Part shown: one piece after another, positions 1 to 9,884 of the stretch
How positions within the stretch are numbered: the stretch's first letter is position 1
How the letters are laid out: every line of letters starts with the position of its first letter
Assembly (NCBI GenBank): GCA_963682175.1
Contig: OY821772.1
Coordinates: forward strand, 14,128,743-14,192,742
DNA: 64,000 nt
Direction of reading: 5' to 3'
Source of the DNA: Triglochin maritima
Taxonomy: Eukaryota; Streptophyta; Magnoliopsida; Alismatales; Juncaginaceae
Position numbers and translations under genes: made by a program
The notes under the pieces: model-generated
Told to the model about the DNA's origin: nothing
Databases searched by the model: none
Seen by the model: the letters and a program-made list of their open reading frames with translations, nothing else

Positions 1-1164
1 TTTTTCTTTTTATTAGTTGGAGCTTCATTCTCCCAGGATCAGGTTTCGTGCATCATTGCCCATGAGGACTTATACTATCACGTACACCTTTCCCCAAATC
101 TCCACATAGGGCAATCCCTACCACCCGTGTAACGGGAGTTCGGTCGGCGCATCCCAAGTCAGATGACTCGAAAGCACCAGGCACAAAGTCCCCTCAGACC
201 TACTTTCCCGAGTGATAGGAGCCGTGCGAGAAGAGAGAACATCTACTCACTTATTTCTTATCTACACATGAACCAAAATCCCTACACTAATGTCTCACAA
301 CAAGATTAAGAGGGTCCTTGACTACAACAAACTTCCTAAATTAACAAACACGAATTATTGACTCACTAGGTTCAGGGTGGACTTCTTTGAATGTTTGAGC
401 ACTGAAACCCTATGATTACTCACCCCCAAAGGAAAACTGGGGTGCATCCTAACGACTTGATAAATCCTAAAGCCACGTACTAGATATCCTAATGCATCAA
501 GTTCAAGACAATTTTGGGAGCTTTCTTTTTACTTTGCCTCTCAACGGTTTTGCACATGCTAAACACACGCAAAACCCACAAAACATTTTCTTTCAAAAAC
601 ACATGAAGATTTTGAAAGAAATGTGAAAATTTTGAAGCATTAGGCAAGCAAAAGAAGACAAGTCACCCAAGGATCATGGCAAGCAGATATATCGATATTA
701 AATGCATCACACTATCATGACCCTAACAATGCAAACAAAAGAAAACAAAATCAAAGGAAAAAGACTCAACTATGTACACACGTAAAACACCCCCACACCT
801 ACTTCATGCATTGTCCTCAATGAATGCAAGCAAGATACTACATGGATTTATGCATGAAAAAGGAGAGATCTCACCAACGTGAAGTACAAAGGGAAGTGTA
901 TGGCTATGTTGATGGACACAACCCAAATTCCCTCAAAACCTGTGAGATGATAAAGAAAGGGTACAAATACGTGAAAGAAATGGAGCCCAAATACACAAGG
1001 GTTGGGGCTCACAACAATCGATGCTCACTGAAGGAGTCTTTTATTGAACTCTTTTTTCTTTTTTCTTTTTTTCTTTTTTTTTCTTTTTTTTATATAACTA
1101 TGTACAAACATAAATTCCCATCTTCATTTGTCAAAAGACATCAAATGGGAACCTCAAGAGTGGG

Positions 1165-2667
1165 TCAATGCACTTGGAAAGGGAACATGACACCACGCGG
1201 GGCCAGAATACGCATGCGTGGGCCCCCTTCACAAAGAGAACCAGATGAAATGAGAAGTTCGTGAATTGGACGCAAAGGCATCTCATTCAAAGGATCAAAC
1301 TGAAAGAGCTTGAACCTCTCAAGAGTTTGGGAAATGAGGGGCAACGGAAGAAGAGTTTCTCCCGTTGCGCTGCTGAAGTTATGATCGTCAATCCAAACTC
1401 TCCAACCAACAGGCTGGTGGGTCGGAACGAGGTCAAGCACCTCGTTATGCATGTCCAACTCACCAGGAGAACAGGAAGTGGGTCTCATACCCAAAGTATC
1501 CTCCAAGGAACTCCTAATACCCTCATGAGCAATGTAGTTGTTTGATGTTCCATCATTTCCAAGATGATCAGGAACAATAGTGAGAGGCAAACTCTCATCA
1601 GGTTGTTTGAAATTGAGGGTACTAGGGAGCTCTTGCTCCACCAGAGGTGAATCCTTAAGAGGCACAACATGAAGATCATATGGCTCAAGGGCCACGGGAC
1701 AAAAAGATAAGGCACAATCTTGTGCCGACTCATAATGAAGCTGGTCCAAGTTATTCTCAATTTGAATCGAATCCTCCACTAAGTGATCGTGAATTGAAAC
1801 CCCAAGTCCCTCAGACTGACTAGGAGTTTGACTTTGAAAGGTTGTGCTTTGAATTTGTGGATGTGGTGGTGGTTCAATATCAAAAGAAGAATCCTCATGT
1901 TGACATGAAATGTCACTCTCCTCACGTTCACGTAATTGCTGCGACATTTGACTCACTTGCAGTGCCATATTTTGTATGGACTGTTGAGTGGTTTCCATGA
2001 ACGTAAGGAAAGTTTGTTTCAAGGAATCAGGTATGCGGTCAACGATGAGGTCCAAGTCAGAGCTTGGGAAATTTTGAGGTTGGGTGTTGATTGGCTGAGA
2101 ATGAGTCCAATGATTTGGAGTGGGGTGTTGGTAGAATTCTGGGTATTCGGGAGGAGGATACTGTGGTGGAAATGAAGTATAAGAATTTGAATACGAATTG
2201 TCTCCCCACGAATCCATCACTCTCGGATTGTACGCGGATGCGTAATGGTCATAATGAGCATTTTGGGAAAATGTATTCTCATACTCAGGCTCTGGGGGAA
2301 CATAAGGACATTCCCCGAAATCATGACCACTCAACCCACAATAGTGACACGGTACGGCTACTGGAGCCACCGGTGCACCCATGTCATCTACCACATGCAT
2401 GAAAGAGGCCAAAGGTTCTTGTAATGTCTCAGTTTGATGACCAACATATGATCCAACGTAACTAGATGGTGGTCTAGCAGTCGGTGCCTCTCTCATGTTA
2501 CCCCAATATGAAGATTGCTCAGTCACACAATGAGGATTATCCCAACCATACGGGGTGTTAGTCTGAGCCACCCCAGGTTGCATGGGTCCGGAGTACCAGG
2601 GAGAATCATCCTGGTCCCAACAATGATACGAATGGTCGCCCATGTAACCATCCATTTCAACAAACAA
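1165..2667 (-). CDS. Gag-like protein with one CCHC zinc knuckle (non-autonomous gypsy)
   Basis: An open 500-residue ORF. It has a classic retroviral-type knuckle with Cys107, Cys110, His115 and Cys120. A Gln/Pro/Tyr-rich stretch follows (about 120-205), then a helical, probably coiled-coil stretch (about 210-250), then an acidic C-terminal half. The usual capsid domain (Retrotransposon_gag), present in the sister element at 44022-44804, is missing, as are protease and RT. The C-terminal part keeps a motif, P-x-G-W-R-V, that recurs after the protease of the sister element (46911-47141). The ORF therefore looks like a deletion fusion of knuckle plus C-terminal domain. The start is the first ATG of the frame, just after the leader. 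It may be an RNA-binding protein packaged with a helper's Gag; that role is inferred. No stop interrupts it, unlike its sister. Confidence 0.75.
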   Translation of the reverse strand: MFVEMDGYMGDHSYHCWDQDDSPWYSGPMQPGVAQTNTPYGWDNPHCVTEQSSYWGNMREAPTARPPSSYVGSYVGHQTETLQEPLASFMHVVDDMGAPVAPVAVPCHYCGLSGHDFGECPYVPPEPEYENTFSQNAHYDHYASAYNPRVMDSWGDNSYSNSYTSFPPQYPPPEYPEFYQHPTPNHWTHSQPINTQPQNFPSSDLDLIVDRIPDSLKQTFLTFMETTQQSIQNMALQVSQMSQQLREREESDISCQHEDSSFDIEPPPHPQIQSTTFQSQTPSQSEGLGVSIHDHLVEDSIQIENNLDQLHYESAQDCALSFCPVALEPYDLHVVPLKDSPLVEQELPSTLNFKQPDESLPLTIVPDHLGNDGTSNNYIAHEGIRSSLEDTLGMRPTSCSPGELDMHNEVLDLVPTHQPVGWRVWIDDHNFSSATGETLLPLPLISQTLERFKLFQFDPLNEMPLRPIHELLISSGSLCEGGPRMRILAPRGVMFPFQVH

Positions 2668-3592
2668 CTCTCGAGTCGACCACTCTCACCACCACGAGAC
2701 TAAGCTCGCAAAAAGTGCTCGACTCGACCCTAAAACGCTACCAGAGAGTGTAAAGGGGAGGAGACTATAACGTAGAAGAAGGTGAGAAGAAGATGACTCA
2801 GAGGAGAAGGGAAGAATCCCTAGAGCTAGCGAGGGTACAGGGTGAAGGTAGAAGCCTAACTAGCAAGCATGGCTCAAACAATGTAAGGCAATTGGTCCTT
2901 AGGCTAGACGACGCCTAACTTCGAGGTCACTAGCCTCGACACGCCTCACCTCCCTACAACAAGGACCACAATGCCCAGCAAGTGATACCAGATCCGGAGA
3001 TCCAGTACCTCCTACTATCGACAAGGTAGGCAACGCCGATCAGGTCATGGCGGTCTCAACTAGATTACTCTCCTAGTGCGTCCAAAATCCTAGGGCCAAT
3101 GTCTACTTGCTTTTAGTTAAGGCTTTACTTGAGTGTGCTTTTTGGGGCTAAGGGAGGGGTGATGAAATCCCCCACCTTATCTTTGAAGACTATAGGTGAT
3201 GCCCCTTAAAGATGTTTTGAAATCTTAGGCTAGCAAGCAACTCACCAAACAAGCACTCACCTCACTCTTGTTTCGATGCAAACCTTACTCACTAATGAAT
3301 GTCCTAATGCGTGAATGAGTGATAAGGAATGCGTACCTCGCTCCAGCAATCAACGACAAAATGTAAAGCAAAGAAAAGAAAGATGCATGCAAGGTCTACA
3401 TATGATGCATGACCTAGATGGCAAAGAGTCTAATCTTTTGCTTTGAGTTTTATGGTCCAAGTTGATTAAAGGGGGAGTGATTAATGATCTGGGAGCAAAC
3501 ACGAAGTCACAGCATGCAAAATTGGACTCCCAGATAACACCAATTACAGAACTAACTACCACAAAAAATTTGGAAGCAGGAAACCCTTACCA

Positions 3593-3631
3593 GGCCGCCA
3601 ATTGGCGGGCTCCAACCGCTGATTGGCGGTC
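3593..3631. repeat. Two 21-bp-spaced palindromes in the 5' leader
   Basis: Two degenerate copies of GACCGCCAATTGGCGGTC start at 3593 and 3614, exactly 21 bp apart. They lie in the untranslated leader about 140-190 bases downstream of the primer site in element orientation. The same motif with the same spacing occurs in the LTR of this element (4924, 4945) and in the leader of the sister element (43117, 43138). Confidence 0.8.
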
Positions 3632-3766
3632 CTTTTGTGGTTTCTCTTCCTCAAACTTCTTCAGTAGCCTCCCCTTGATGTGCTGGTTCCCTGAAACTAA
3701 GAAACACTGGAAACAAAAAATTAAAAACCCCTCGAATCGTCCAAACCAAGGTCTGGACAGAGCACC

Positions 3767-3784
3767 TCCCCGGCAACGGCGCCA
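3767..3784 (-). other. Primer binding site, tRNA-Asp type
   Basis: On the minus strand the sequence reads TGGCGCCGTTGCCGGGGA, the complement of the 3' end of plant tRNA-Asp. It lies 6 bases inside the LTR end at 3791, as expected for the start of minus-strand cDNA synthesis. This fixes the orientation and marks 3791-5331 as the 5' LTR. Confidence 0.9.
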
Positions 3785-4793
3785 AAAACTTGATTGATCG
3801 TTTTATATTTAACCGCAAGTGCACGGCCGCGTTGAAGCGGTGGCAAATACGGGTCGTCCACTGGGAGGTGTGTCGACACTTGGTTTGTGCGAAGGCGAGA
3901 GGTAAAAAGAAGGAGAGAAAGGTTGGTTACACTAAACTACACTAAGATGCAAATGGAAATGGAGATAAGCAATAAACTAAGCCCCAAAGGGGGTAGAGAA
4001 ATAATGTGAACATAAAGAAGTGTGTGTGTGTTCATTAAGCTCCTCACAACATGTAGTGCATGAAATCATAAAACTACATCCAACTTTGCCTCTACATGAA
4101 TTAAGATAAGACTACATCATTAAAACATACAAGACAATAATTGGAATGAAGCTACATGAACTCAAGTATAAAGACTATACCCTACTATGCCTCTACATGA
4201 ATTAAGATTTCACTACATCATTAAAACATACAAGACATTAGCTAAGGTAAAGGCAACAAGAGCACATACATTACAAATTGTGTTTCCAATATTAACATCA
4301 TCCATATCCTAACCTTATCATTCCCCATAAAATAGGTCCACTAATCAAAGCATAAGCTAAGCTTCATTCAAGAGCATTAGCATATCAAAGATAAGAGTGG
4401 AGACCCATTAGATGGTTATGGAAATCATATAAAGCTCAATGGATAAAAATAACACACACTTAATACACTACATAATTATATCACATATTTCTCCACCCCC
4501 CCAAATGGGGATGGAACTACTCACTACTCATTACACTACTGATTAGACTAAGTAAAGAAAACATTTAACTAAGATACTAAAATTACTAAGCAAGAAATTA
4601 AACAAAGTAAAGCAACCCACACAAAACAAACAACATAACAAAACAAGATTAAAAGAAACAAATAAACTTTTATTAACAATGACTCACATTGAAGGTAGCA
4701 TCCTTCTCCACCTTGAGTTATTGCTTCAAGGCTCACTCCTTAGTAGAGAGAATGCCACCAAACAATGGGTAATTACAATGGAAGGTGAAGAGT

Positions 4794-4803
4794 TCTATTT
4801 ATA
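4794..4803 (-). promoter_or_regulatory. Probable LTR TATA box
   Basis: On the minus strand this reads TATAAATAGA. The same box is at the equivalent place in the other LTRs (21373-21382 minus; 42085 and 49121 plus), about 120-150 bp downstream of the palindromes. Transcription would start some 30 bases further along the minus strand. Confidence 0.65.
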
Positions 4804-4923
4804 AGCATGAAAAAAGCTAATCGGGGACAATCCCCCGATGTGGGACTAAACCAATACCAAAAATAGCCTAAAAGAACATTAATACAAGTCCAGGAGAAAT
4901 TTCGACGGATCCTGAGCAATATG

Positions 4924-4962
4924 GACCGCCAATTAGCGGTCCAAGACCGCCAATTGGCGGTC
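4924..4962. repeat. Two palindromic 18-mers in LTR U3
   Basis: GACCGCCAATTAGCGGTC (4924-4941) and the perfect palindrome GACCGCCAATTGGCGGTC (4945-4962) are spaced 21 bp. They lie upstream of the TATA box, in the position of an LTR enhancer. Copy number differs between related LTRs: three in the solo LTR at 20352, one at 41947, and a decayed one at 48983. Confidence 0.85.
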
Positions 4963-5643
4963 CAAAATTGTCGGATCGTGTTGAAATTTGTTGTGGGCTT
5001 TGCTTTCTGGTATTGTTGGTCTTTGATGCGGTTACTCGACTTGTTGGAGCTCCGACCCGAATAGAATTGGTAAAATACTCCCCATGATGGTGTGGAGTAT
5101 TCTGTTTTGCTCTTAGGTCCTTCTGTCTTACATTCAGGTCCTTCTCCCTTGCATCTTGGTCCCTAGATCTCACCATTCAGTCCTTTTTCCCAGCTTTTGG
5201 GTCCTTTCATGGCTCTTCTCTTCAAACCTCTTTATTCCTGAAAACTAAACATAAAACTCGTCACGTAGCATTGCTTAGGTGTAAGATAGTGGATATAAGA
5301 TACAAATATGAGCATGAAATGATGTCAATCAGGTACTCAAAACAAACATACGAAAAATTCATACTCCTTCTCTACCTTTCTGATCGAAGTTCATATTGCC
5401 TGAACGAGATTGTTCCTTCTCAGGATTATCCCAGCAAGGTATTCATGCAACCCGGGCAGTGTAAAAGGGTCGAATAATCTTGTTCGGAAAGTGATTCGTA
5501 CACGATCTGAGAAGAGTCCAGGATTATCACAACCCGAAATCTCCAACACCTTTCCCTCAATTTCCCACAAACTTTCCTCTCTGGATCACCTTTAGGGTCC
5601 TAATCACATCATTAACATGAGATTCCTCTACCATGCTCATCCC

Positions 5644-6136
5644 TCACAAATCAAAAGAGGAGGTGAAAGGACGATAAGTATGCGGTAATCCTTCAAGAAT
5701 ACAAGCATTTAGTTCATCATAGCTAATAACCGTACGTCTGACGACCAACTGATCTGTGATCATCTTGACCTGCTGCAAGTAATTGTTCATAGACAACGAT
5801 CCTTTCTTCAGATGGTGAAGTTGCTTCCACATTGCCATAGTATGCGTAGGCGTCATTGTGGCAAATCGTCGAGAGTCTCATGCTTCTTGATCCAAGAAAG
5901 ATTTTTCTTCTTATAGACCACTCAAAGTATGATTTTTCATCAGATGTCGATGGAGCTTCGCAACTTTCATCAACGAACCCCATAAGTTTGCGTGCCCTCA
6001 AGATTGGCTCAAATAGGGATTTCCATGTCAAGTAATTTCCTCCATCAAGCTTGATGTGAACGAGGTTAGTGATATCCAAGATCACCAACGTCGGCGTGCC
6101 TGCGCTCTCGGAAGAGGTCGAGAAGAAGAACTGCAT
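5644..6136 (-). pseudogene. Ty1/copia gag remnant
   Basis: Two overlapping minus-strand reading frames encode a copia-type Gag (UBN2 / retrotran_gag family). The first part has K-L-D-G-G-N-Y-L-T-W-K, the usual N-terminal motif. The second has L-K-K-G-S-L-S-M-x-x-Y-L-Q-x-V-K followed by L-E-G-L-P-x-x-Y. A frameshift near 5850 joins them. A primer-site-like sequence, TGGTATCAAAGCC on the minus strand at 6184-6196, lies just upstream, so this is the start of an element whose pol is gone. The gypsy element ending at 5331 probably inserted into it. It cannot make a functional protein. Confidence 0.8.
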
Positions 6137-6183
6137 CGACGTAAGGTCACCAAGATTGATTTCAGCAGTTATGCTAAATCACA

Positions 6184-6196
6184 GGCTTTGATACCA
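6184..6196 (-). other. Primer binding site, initiator tRNA-Met type (decayed copia)
   Basis: The minus-strand sequence TGGTATCAAAGCC is one base away from the common TGGTATCAGAGC primer site of plant copia elements. It lies directly upstream of the gag remnant at 5644-6136. The sequence from 6197 to about 6343 is then probably a remnant of the 5' LTR, but its outer end is not clear. Confidence 0.6.
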
Positions 6197-6346
6197 TTAA
6201 ATCATATGAGAATGGTGAGATGAAGAAGACAAGAGGAAGGAGAAGAGAAATCTCAACAACAAACAAAATAAAGAGGTTCATCCTACTCAATTGTGGATCA
6301 CCAAAAAAATCTTAAATATATAGTAGAGTTAGCTATTGATCTCTAA

Positions 6347-7416
6347 GAGCACCCTTAAAGGGTGCTCTTTGGGGTCGGGTCTGAGGGGGACCCGACCCCA
6401 GCCCCCCTTAATGGGGGGTAGACCCAGGTCGGGTACAGACTTGGGTCTGCGACCCGATCTGGGAGGCGACCCGGGATGGTCACGTGGTCAACCCGGTTTA
6501 GCTGGAAAAAAAATTTGTTAATTTTTTTTGGTTTTTTTTATATTTGTTATTTAATATATAAATAATATATGTATGGTAATTTATATAATTAGAATTTATT
6601 CGATATAATTAAAATAAATAAAATAATTAATGAAAATTAATAAGATAAATGTAAATATTTAGTAAAAATAAATATAAGCAATTAAAGAAAATTAGTAAGA
6701 TAATTGTAAATGTATATAATTAAATAAAATTACCTAGCAAAATAAAACACATGAATTTACCCAGGTTCACCCAAAAATGCATTAGTAACCAAAAAAATCA
6801 GCAGAGAATTACTAATAAAAATCTCAAAAATAAAAAATCTTCAAGAGGTGATGCCCCCTTGCCACCCCCGCCACCTCACCGGCGAGACCCTCGACCGACC
6901 CGTTGGGGTGTGCATTATAATTACAACTAATTAGTAAAAAAAGTAAATTAAATAAATGTAAAAATAACCCAAAATAAAAGAAATTAAATTAACATAAAAC
7001 TGCTTACACGAGCAAACACACATAGATAGGACTACTTCCATAACTGGAAATACGAAGGAAATATACTTAAACCAAATACATCATTCTAAAATAAGTTCAA
7101 CCGATTAACAACAAAGTGCGTAATTGTCGAATTTTAATTAAATCTAAATTTTCTATATTATTTGGCAATTAATGTAATTTAATTAGATTATGTCACTGTA
7201 GAAATAATTTATTTAGTAGTTTGTGTATTTTTGTGATGGACTAGAAAATGAGGTAAAAAAATGATGTTGATGAGAGAGAATGTTGAAAGTGAGGTTGGGG
7301 TTAAAGAGTGAATAATATGTTGGGTTGGGTGGTGGGAAGCATAGTGTTTTTCGCTAACGTGACGGAAAGAGAAACTGAGTTGGAAGGGGGATTTTGGGTT
7401 GGGACTGTGGATGCTC
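6347..7416. mobile_element. PIF/Harbinger-type MITE (1070 bp)
   Basis: The left end GAGCACCC and right end GGATGCTC are short inverted repeats. They are flanked by the 3-bp direct repeat TAA (6344-6346 and 7417-7419), which is the signature of PIF/Harbinger insertion. The left end also contains a near-perfect hairpin, AGAGCACCCTT/AAAGGGTGCTCT, at 6346-6368. The interior is AT-rich with a GC-rich block near 6850-6905 and has no transposase. The ORF at 7301-7750 straddles its right border and is not a gene. The short TIR makes the class assignment probable rather than certain. Confidence 0.65.
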
Positions 7417-7419
7417 TAA

Positions 7420-8537
7420 AATTTGGTATTTCATCTGCAGTTTGAAGAACTTGTGTGATTTCAGCTCCCTTTAAGTTTTGAACCCTTTGAGTTTCGACCC
7501 TACTGAATATATTTTTAATGCAATAATAAGATAAGTGAATAAAATTTTGTGCAATTAATATAGTATAGAAAAGTATCGATTTACTACTGGTAAAATATCT
7601 AATTAGACTCCAACGGAAACTATTAGGGAATTCCTCAAATATTTTTTTGACCATCTTCTCAAATTTCGACCACCTGAATTCGATTCTTAATTGGCACCAT
7701 TTCTGACTGGAAGTACAATAGTTTTTGATCGGAAACAAAGTGTCTAACACGATGTATGGCTTGCTTTTTATGCATGGTTGCTAACGCAAAATATAATATC
7801 TATTCAAGCAAATGCCTGGAAACGATCATATAACAATGTGCAAAACGAGAAACGACAACACACTCACTTCTGACTTGTCCTCACACGCAGGCTATTAAAC
7901 GCACAAGAAAGATACAACCACCTACACTAATTTCAACTGGGATGGCACAACTTGTTAAACAAACTCTTCAATGCAGCATACCACACCCTCCATCACTCGC
8001 GTATATATGCATGGTGGTGGATCTGGAAAGAACATTGCAACCGCATCTTTAGAATGGAAACATTAAATACAGATCAATTAGTGCAAAATATTGTATGAAT
8101 GTATGCATAATTTCGAAAATATTATTATATAAAAAAGACCATGGTCTTTCTAACAAAAAAAACTTGCGGTGCATTTTTCCGCACAAAAAAATTCTGATAT
8201 TACGCTCTAAATTTTTAACTATTATTTTATTGGTAATATTGCATATTAATCCTGTAAGTAAACAATTAGCACGACATTAAAATGCACTTTTAGTAAGCAT
8301 GATAACGGAAAATGTTCACAATCAAACTTGTTTGACTGGACCTGATTCAGAGAATTGGACCTCTTTGATTCTTTAAAAAAACATATTAATTAGAAATTAG
8401 TCATCATATAAATTAATCGGCTTGCATTTTCAAGACAACCCATTGGATTAGACCCACTTAATTATTAGGGAAGTTTGTCATTTACGTATGCATGGGCCCA
8501 CATACATGTGAAATGTCAAAAAGGACCCTGTTGAGGT
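7420..8537. other. Intergenic, no gene seen
   Basis: AT-rich sequence without a convincing reading frame, terminal repeat or RNA gene on either strand. It may be old host DNA or a decayed element. Confidence 0.6.
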
Positions 8538-8545
8538 GTTCAATG

Positions 8546-9127
8546 TAATGTTTTAAAAACCGAACCGAAGAGTGAACCGAAAACAACTCGGTTTGATTCA
8601 AAGTGGTCGAACCGATGGTTCAACCTGGTCCAACCGATGATGACATCAACATGACATCAACATTTTGTGAACCGAGGGTTGAACCGAACCGACTCCGTAG
8701 CGACGGTCCAACCGACGGTCCGACCGATTGAACCGATTTTTCATATTATTTTTTAACATAATAAGTAATAACCAAGTACCTAAACTATGAAAATTTCAAG
8801 AAAAATTATCCATTTGTCAAATCGCGAGGGTGGAGGTGTGGTGAGGGGTTTGGGAAGGAGTAGTAAAAAGTAAAAAACTTAGAATTTGGGTCAAAATTGA
8901 ACAAAAAATAAAATAATAAAAACCAAATTTTGTTTAAATTGAAAAAGCCGGTTTTTTCGGTTCGACCAAACCGAAAAAACCGATCGGTTCGATCGGTTTT
9001 TTCGGTTTTCTTCGGTTCGCTCCGGTTCACGAGAGAAACCAGTTTTTTGACCGAACCGACCGGTTTGCTACCGGTTCACGGTCCAACCCGGTCCGACCGC
9101 CGGTTCGGTCCGGTTTTTAAAACAGAG
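8546..9127. mobile_element. hAT-type MITE rich in ACCGA/CCGGTT repeats
   Basis: The 582-bp element has ends TAATGTTTTAAAAACCG (left) and CTCTGTTTTAAAAACCG (right, complement). Both fit the hAT rule Y-A/T-x-x-G at the first bases. A perfect 8-bp direct repeat, GTTCAATG, flanks it at 8538-8545 and 9128-9135, as hAT transposition produces. Both halves are packed with ACCGA, AACCG and CCGGTTCGG motifs arranged so that the left and right halves can pair as a fold-back. No transposase is present; the ORFs inside are by-products of the repeats. Confidence 0.88.
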
Positions 9128-9222
9128 GTTCAATGACGAGCCGATCGACACCGCTCGCATTTTTTATTTATGCGTAAAATGCACGTGAGGCAACACGTCT
9201 TCGCAGAGTTCTATTTTTTATA

Positions 9223-9262
9223 GGAAAATGTTTGTTGAACGCTCGCGTCACGGACGCTGCTA
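9223..9262 (+). repeat. Left terminal inverted repeat of MULE
   Basis: It begins GGAAAATGTTTGTTGAACGC just inside the 9-bp TSD and has a GC-rich core, GCGTCACGGACGCT. A 13-bp motif, AACCCAGTCAGCA, is repeated directly just inside it (near 9261 and 9291). Similarity to the right end is limited to about 30 bp with gaps, so this is a weak-TIR MULE. Confidence 0.6.
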
Positions 9263-9884
9263 ACCCAGTCAGCACACTCGCTGATGTGGGCAACCCAGTC
9301 AGCAGACGCGGCTGGGTGCGCACTCAGCCCAGAAACATTTTTCCTTTCTTTGTTTAGTTTATTCCTCGTTTCGTACAAATTTCTTCATCCCTCATTAATG
9401 CGTCTCAAATCACTCACTTCATTTTGGCTCTCCTACACAGACTGAAGACTAGTTACTCAACATCTGTCCTCCTATTTTTATCCCTTCTGTTTATTAATAA
9501 ATTCATTTTTTTCCGGACACACACATCAGTCATTTTCTTTAGTTTCTGGACAAACGCATAACTTATTCCGGACACAGTTACTATTTCTTCTGGACAGTTA
9601 GAACACTTATTCCGGACAGACGTACTACTTACTGCTGATATTTTTTGCTGTTGTTTTATTTTCCCGATGCGTCCACCATCGCATTTAATGCTTTTCAAAT
9701 CAGCACGTCCTCCGTCTTCTTTCTTATTCTTTGGCGCTTCACGGAGATACGAATATGAGTGTCTTGGTTATTCCGATCCTACGAACCATTCCTTCTTCTC
9801 TCCTTCCTCCATTTGTGTTGTACTGTAATAGCACTCGTAAATGTGTCCTCACAGCCGGCTCATGCCTCCAACGTCCCTCAAGTG

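Larger units (their letters stand above)
1..5331 (-). mobile_element. Non-autonomous Ty3/gypsy (Athila/Tat-like) element, partial
   Basis: This element is read on the minus strand. Its 5' LTR is at 3791-5331, its primer site is complementary to tRNA-Asp at 3767-3784, and its internal region runs left out of the window. The internal region shares its leader, its zinc-knuckle ORF and its 3' untranslated part with the complete element at 41579-49995; for example 1-130 is the reverse complement of about 48040-48170. No protease, reverse transcriptase or integrase is visible, so it would need enzymes from a relative. The 5 bases outside the LTR are GGTAC; the matching target copy would lie left of the window. 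The tRNA-Asp primer site and gag type point to Athila/Tat, but without RT the lineage is an inference. Confidence 0.85.
3791..5331 (-). repeat. 5' LTR of gypsy element (1541 bp)
   Basis: The LTR begins TGATTGATCG and ends GTCAATCA on the plus strand, giving 7-bp inverted ends TGATTGA/TCAATCA. It matches the solo LTR at 20352-21930 over its length, and is related to the LTRs at 41579 and 48619 in reverse orientation. It holds a TATA box and two palindromic 18-mers. Confidence 0.92.

Noticed and set aside
7301..7750. 149-codon minus-strand ORF
   Set aside because: It straddles the right end of the MITE at 7416 and has no recognisable domain.
8806..9136. Arg/Thr-rich and Phe/Arg-rich ORFs in the hAT MITE
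   Set aside because: Products of the ACCGA/CCGGTT repeats in a fold-back element; no independent support.
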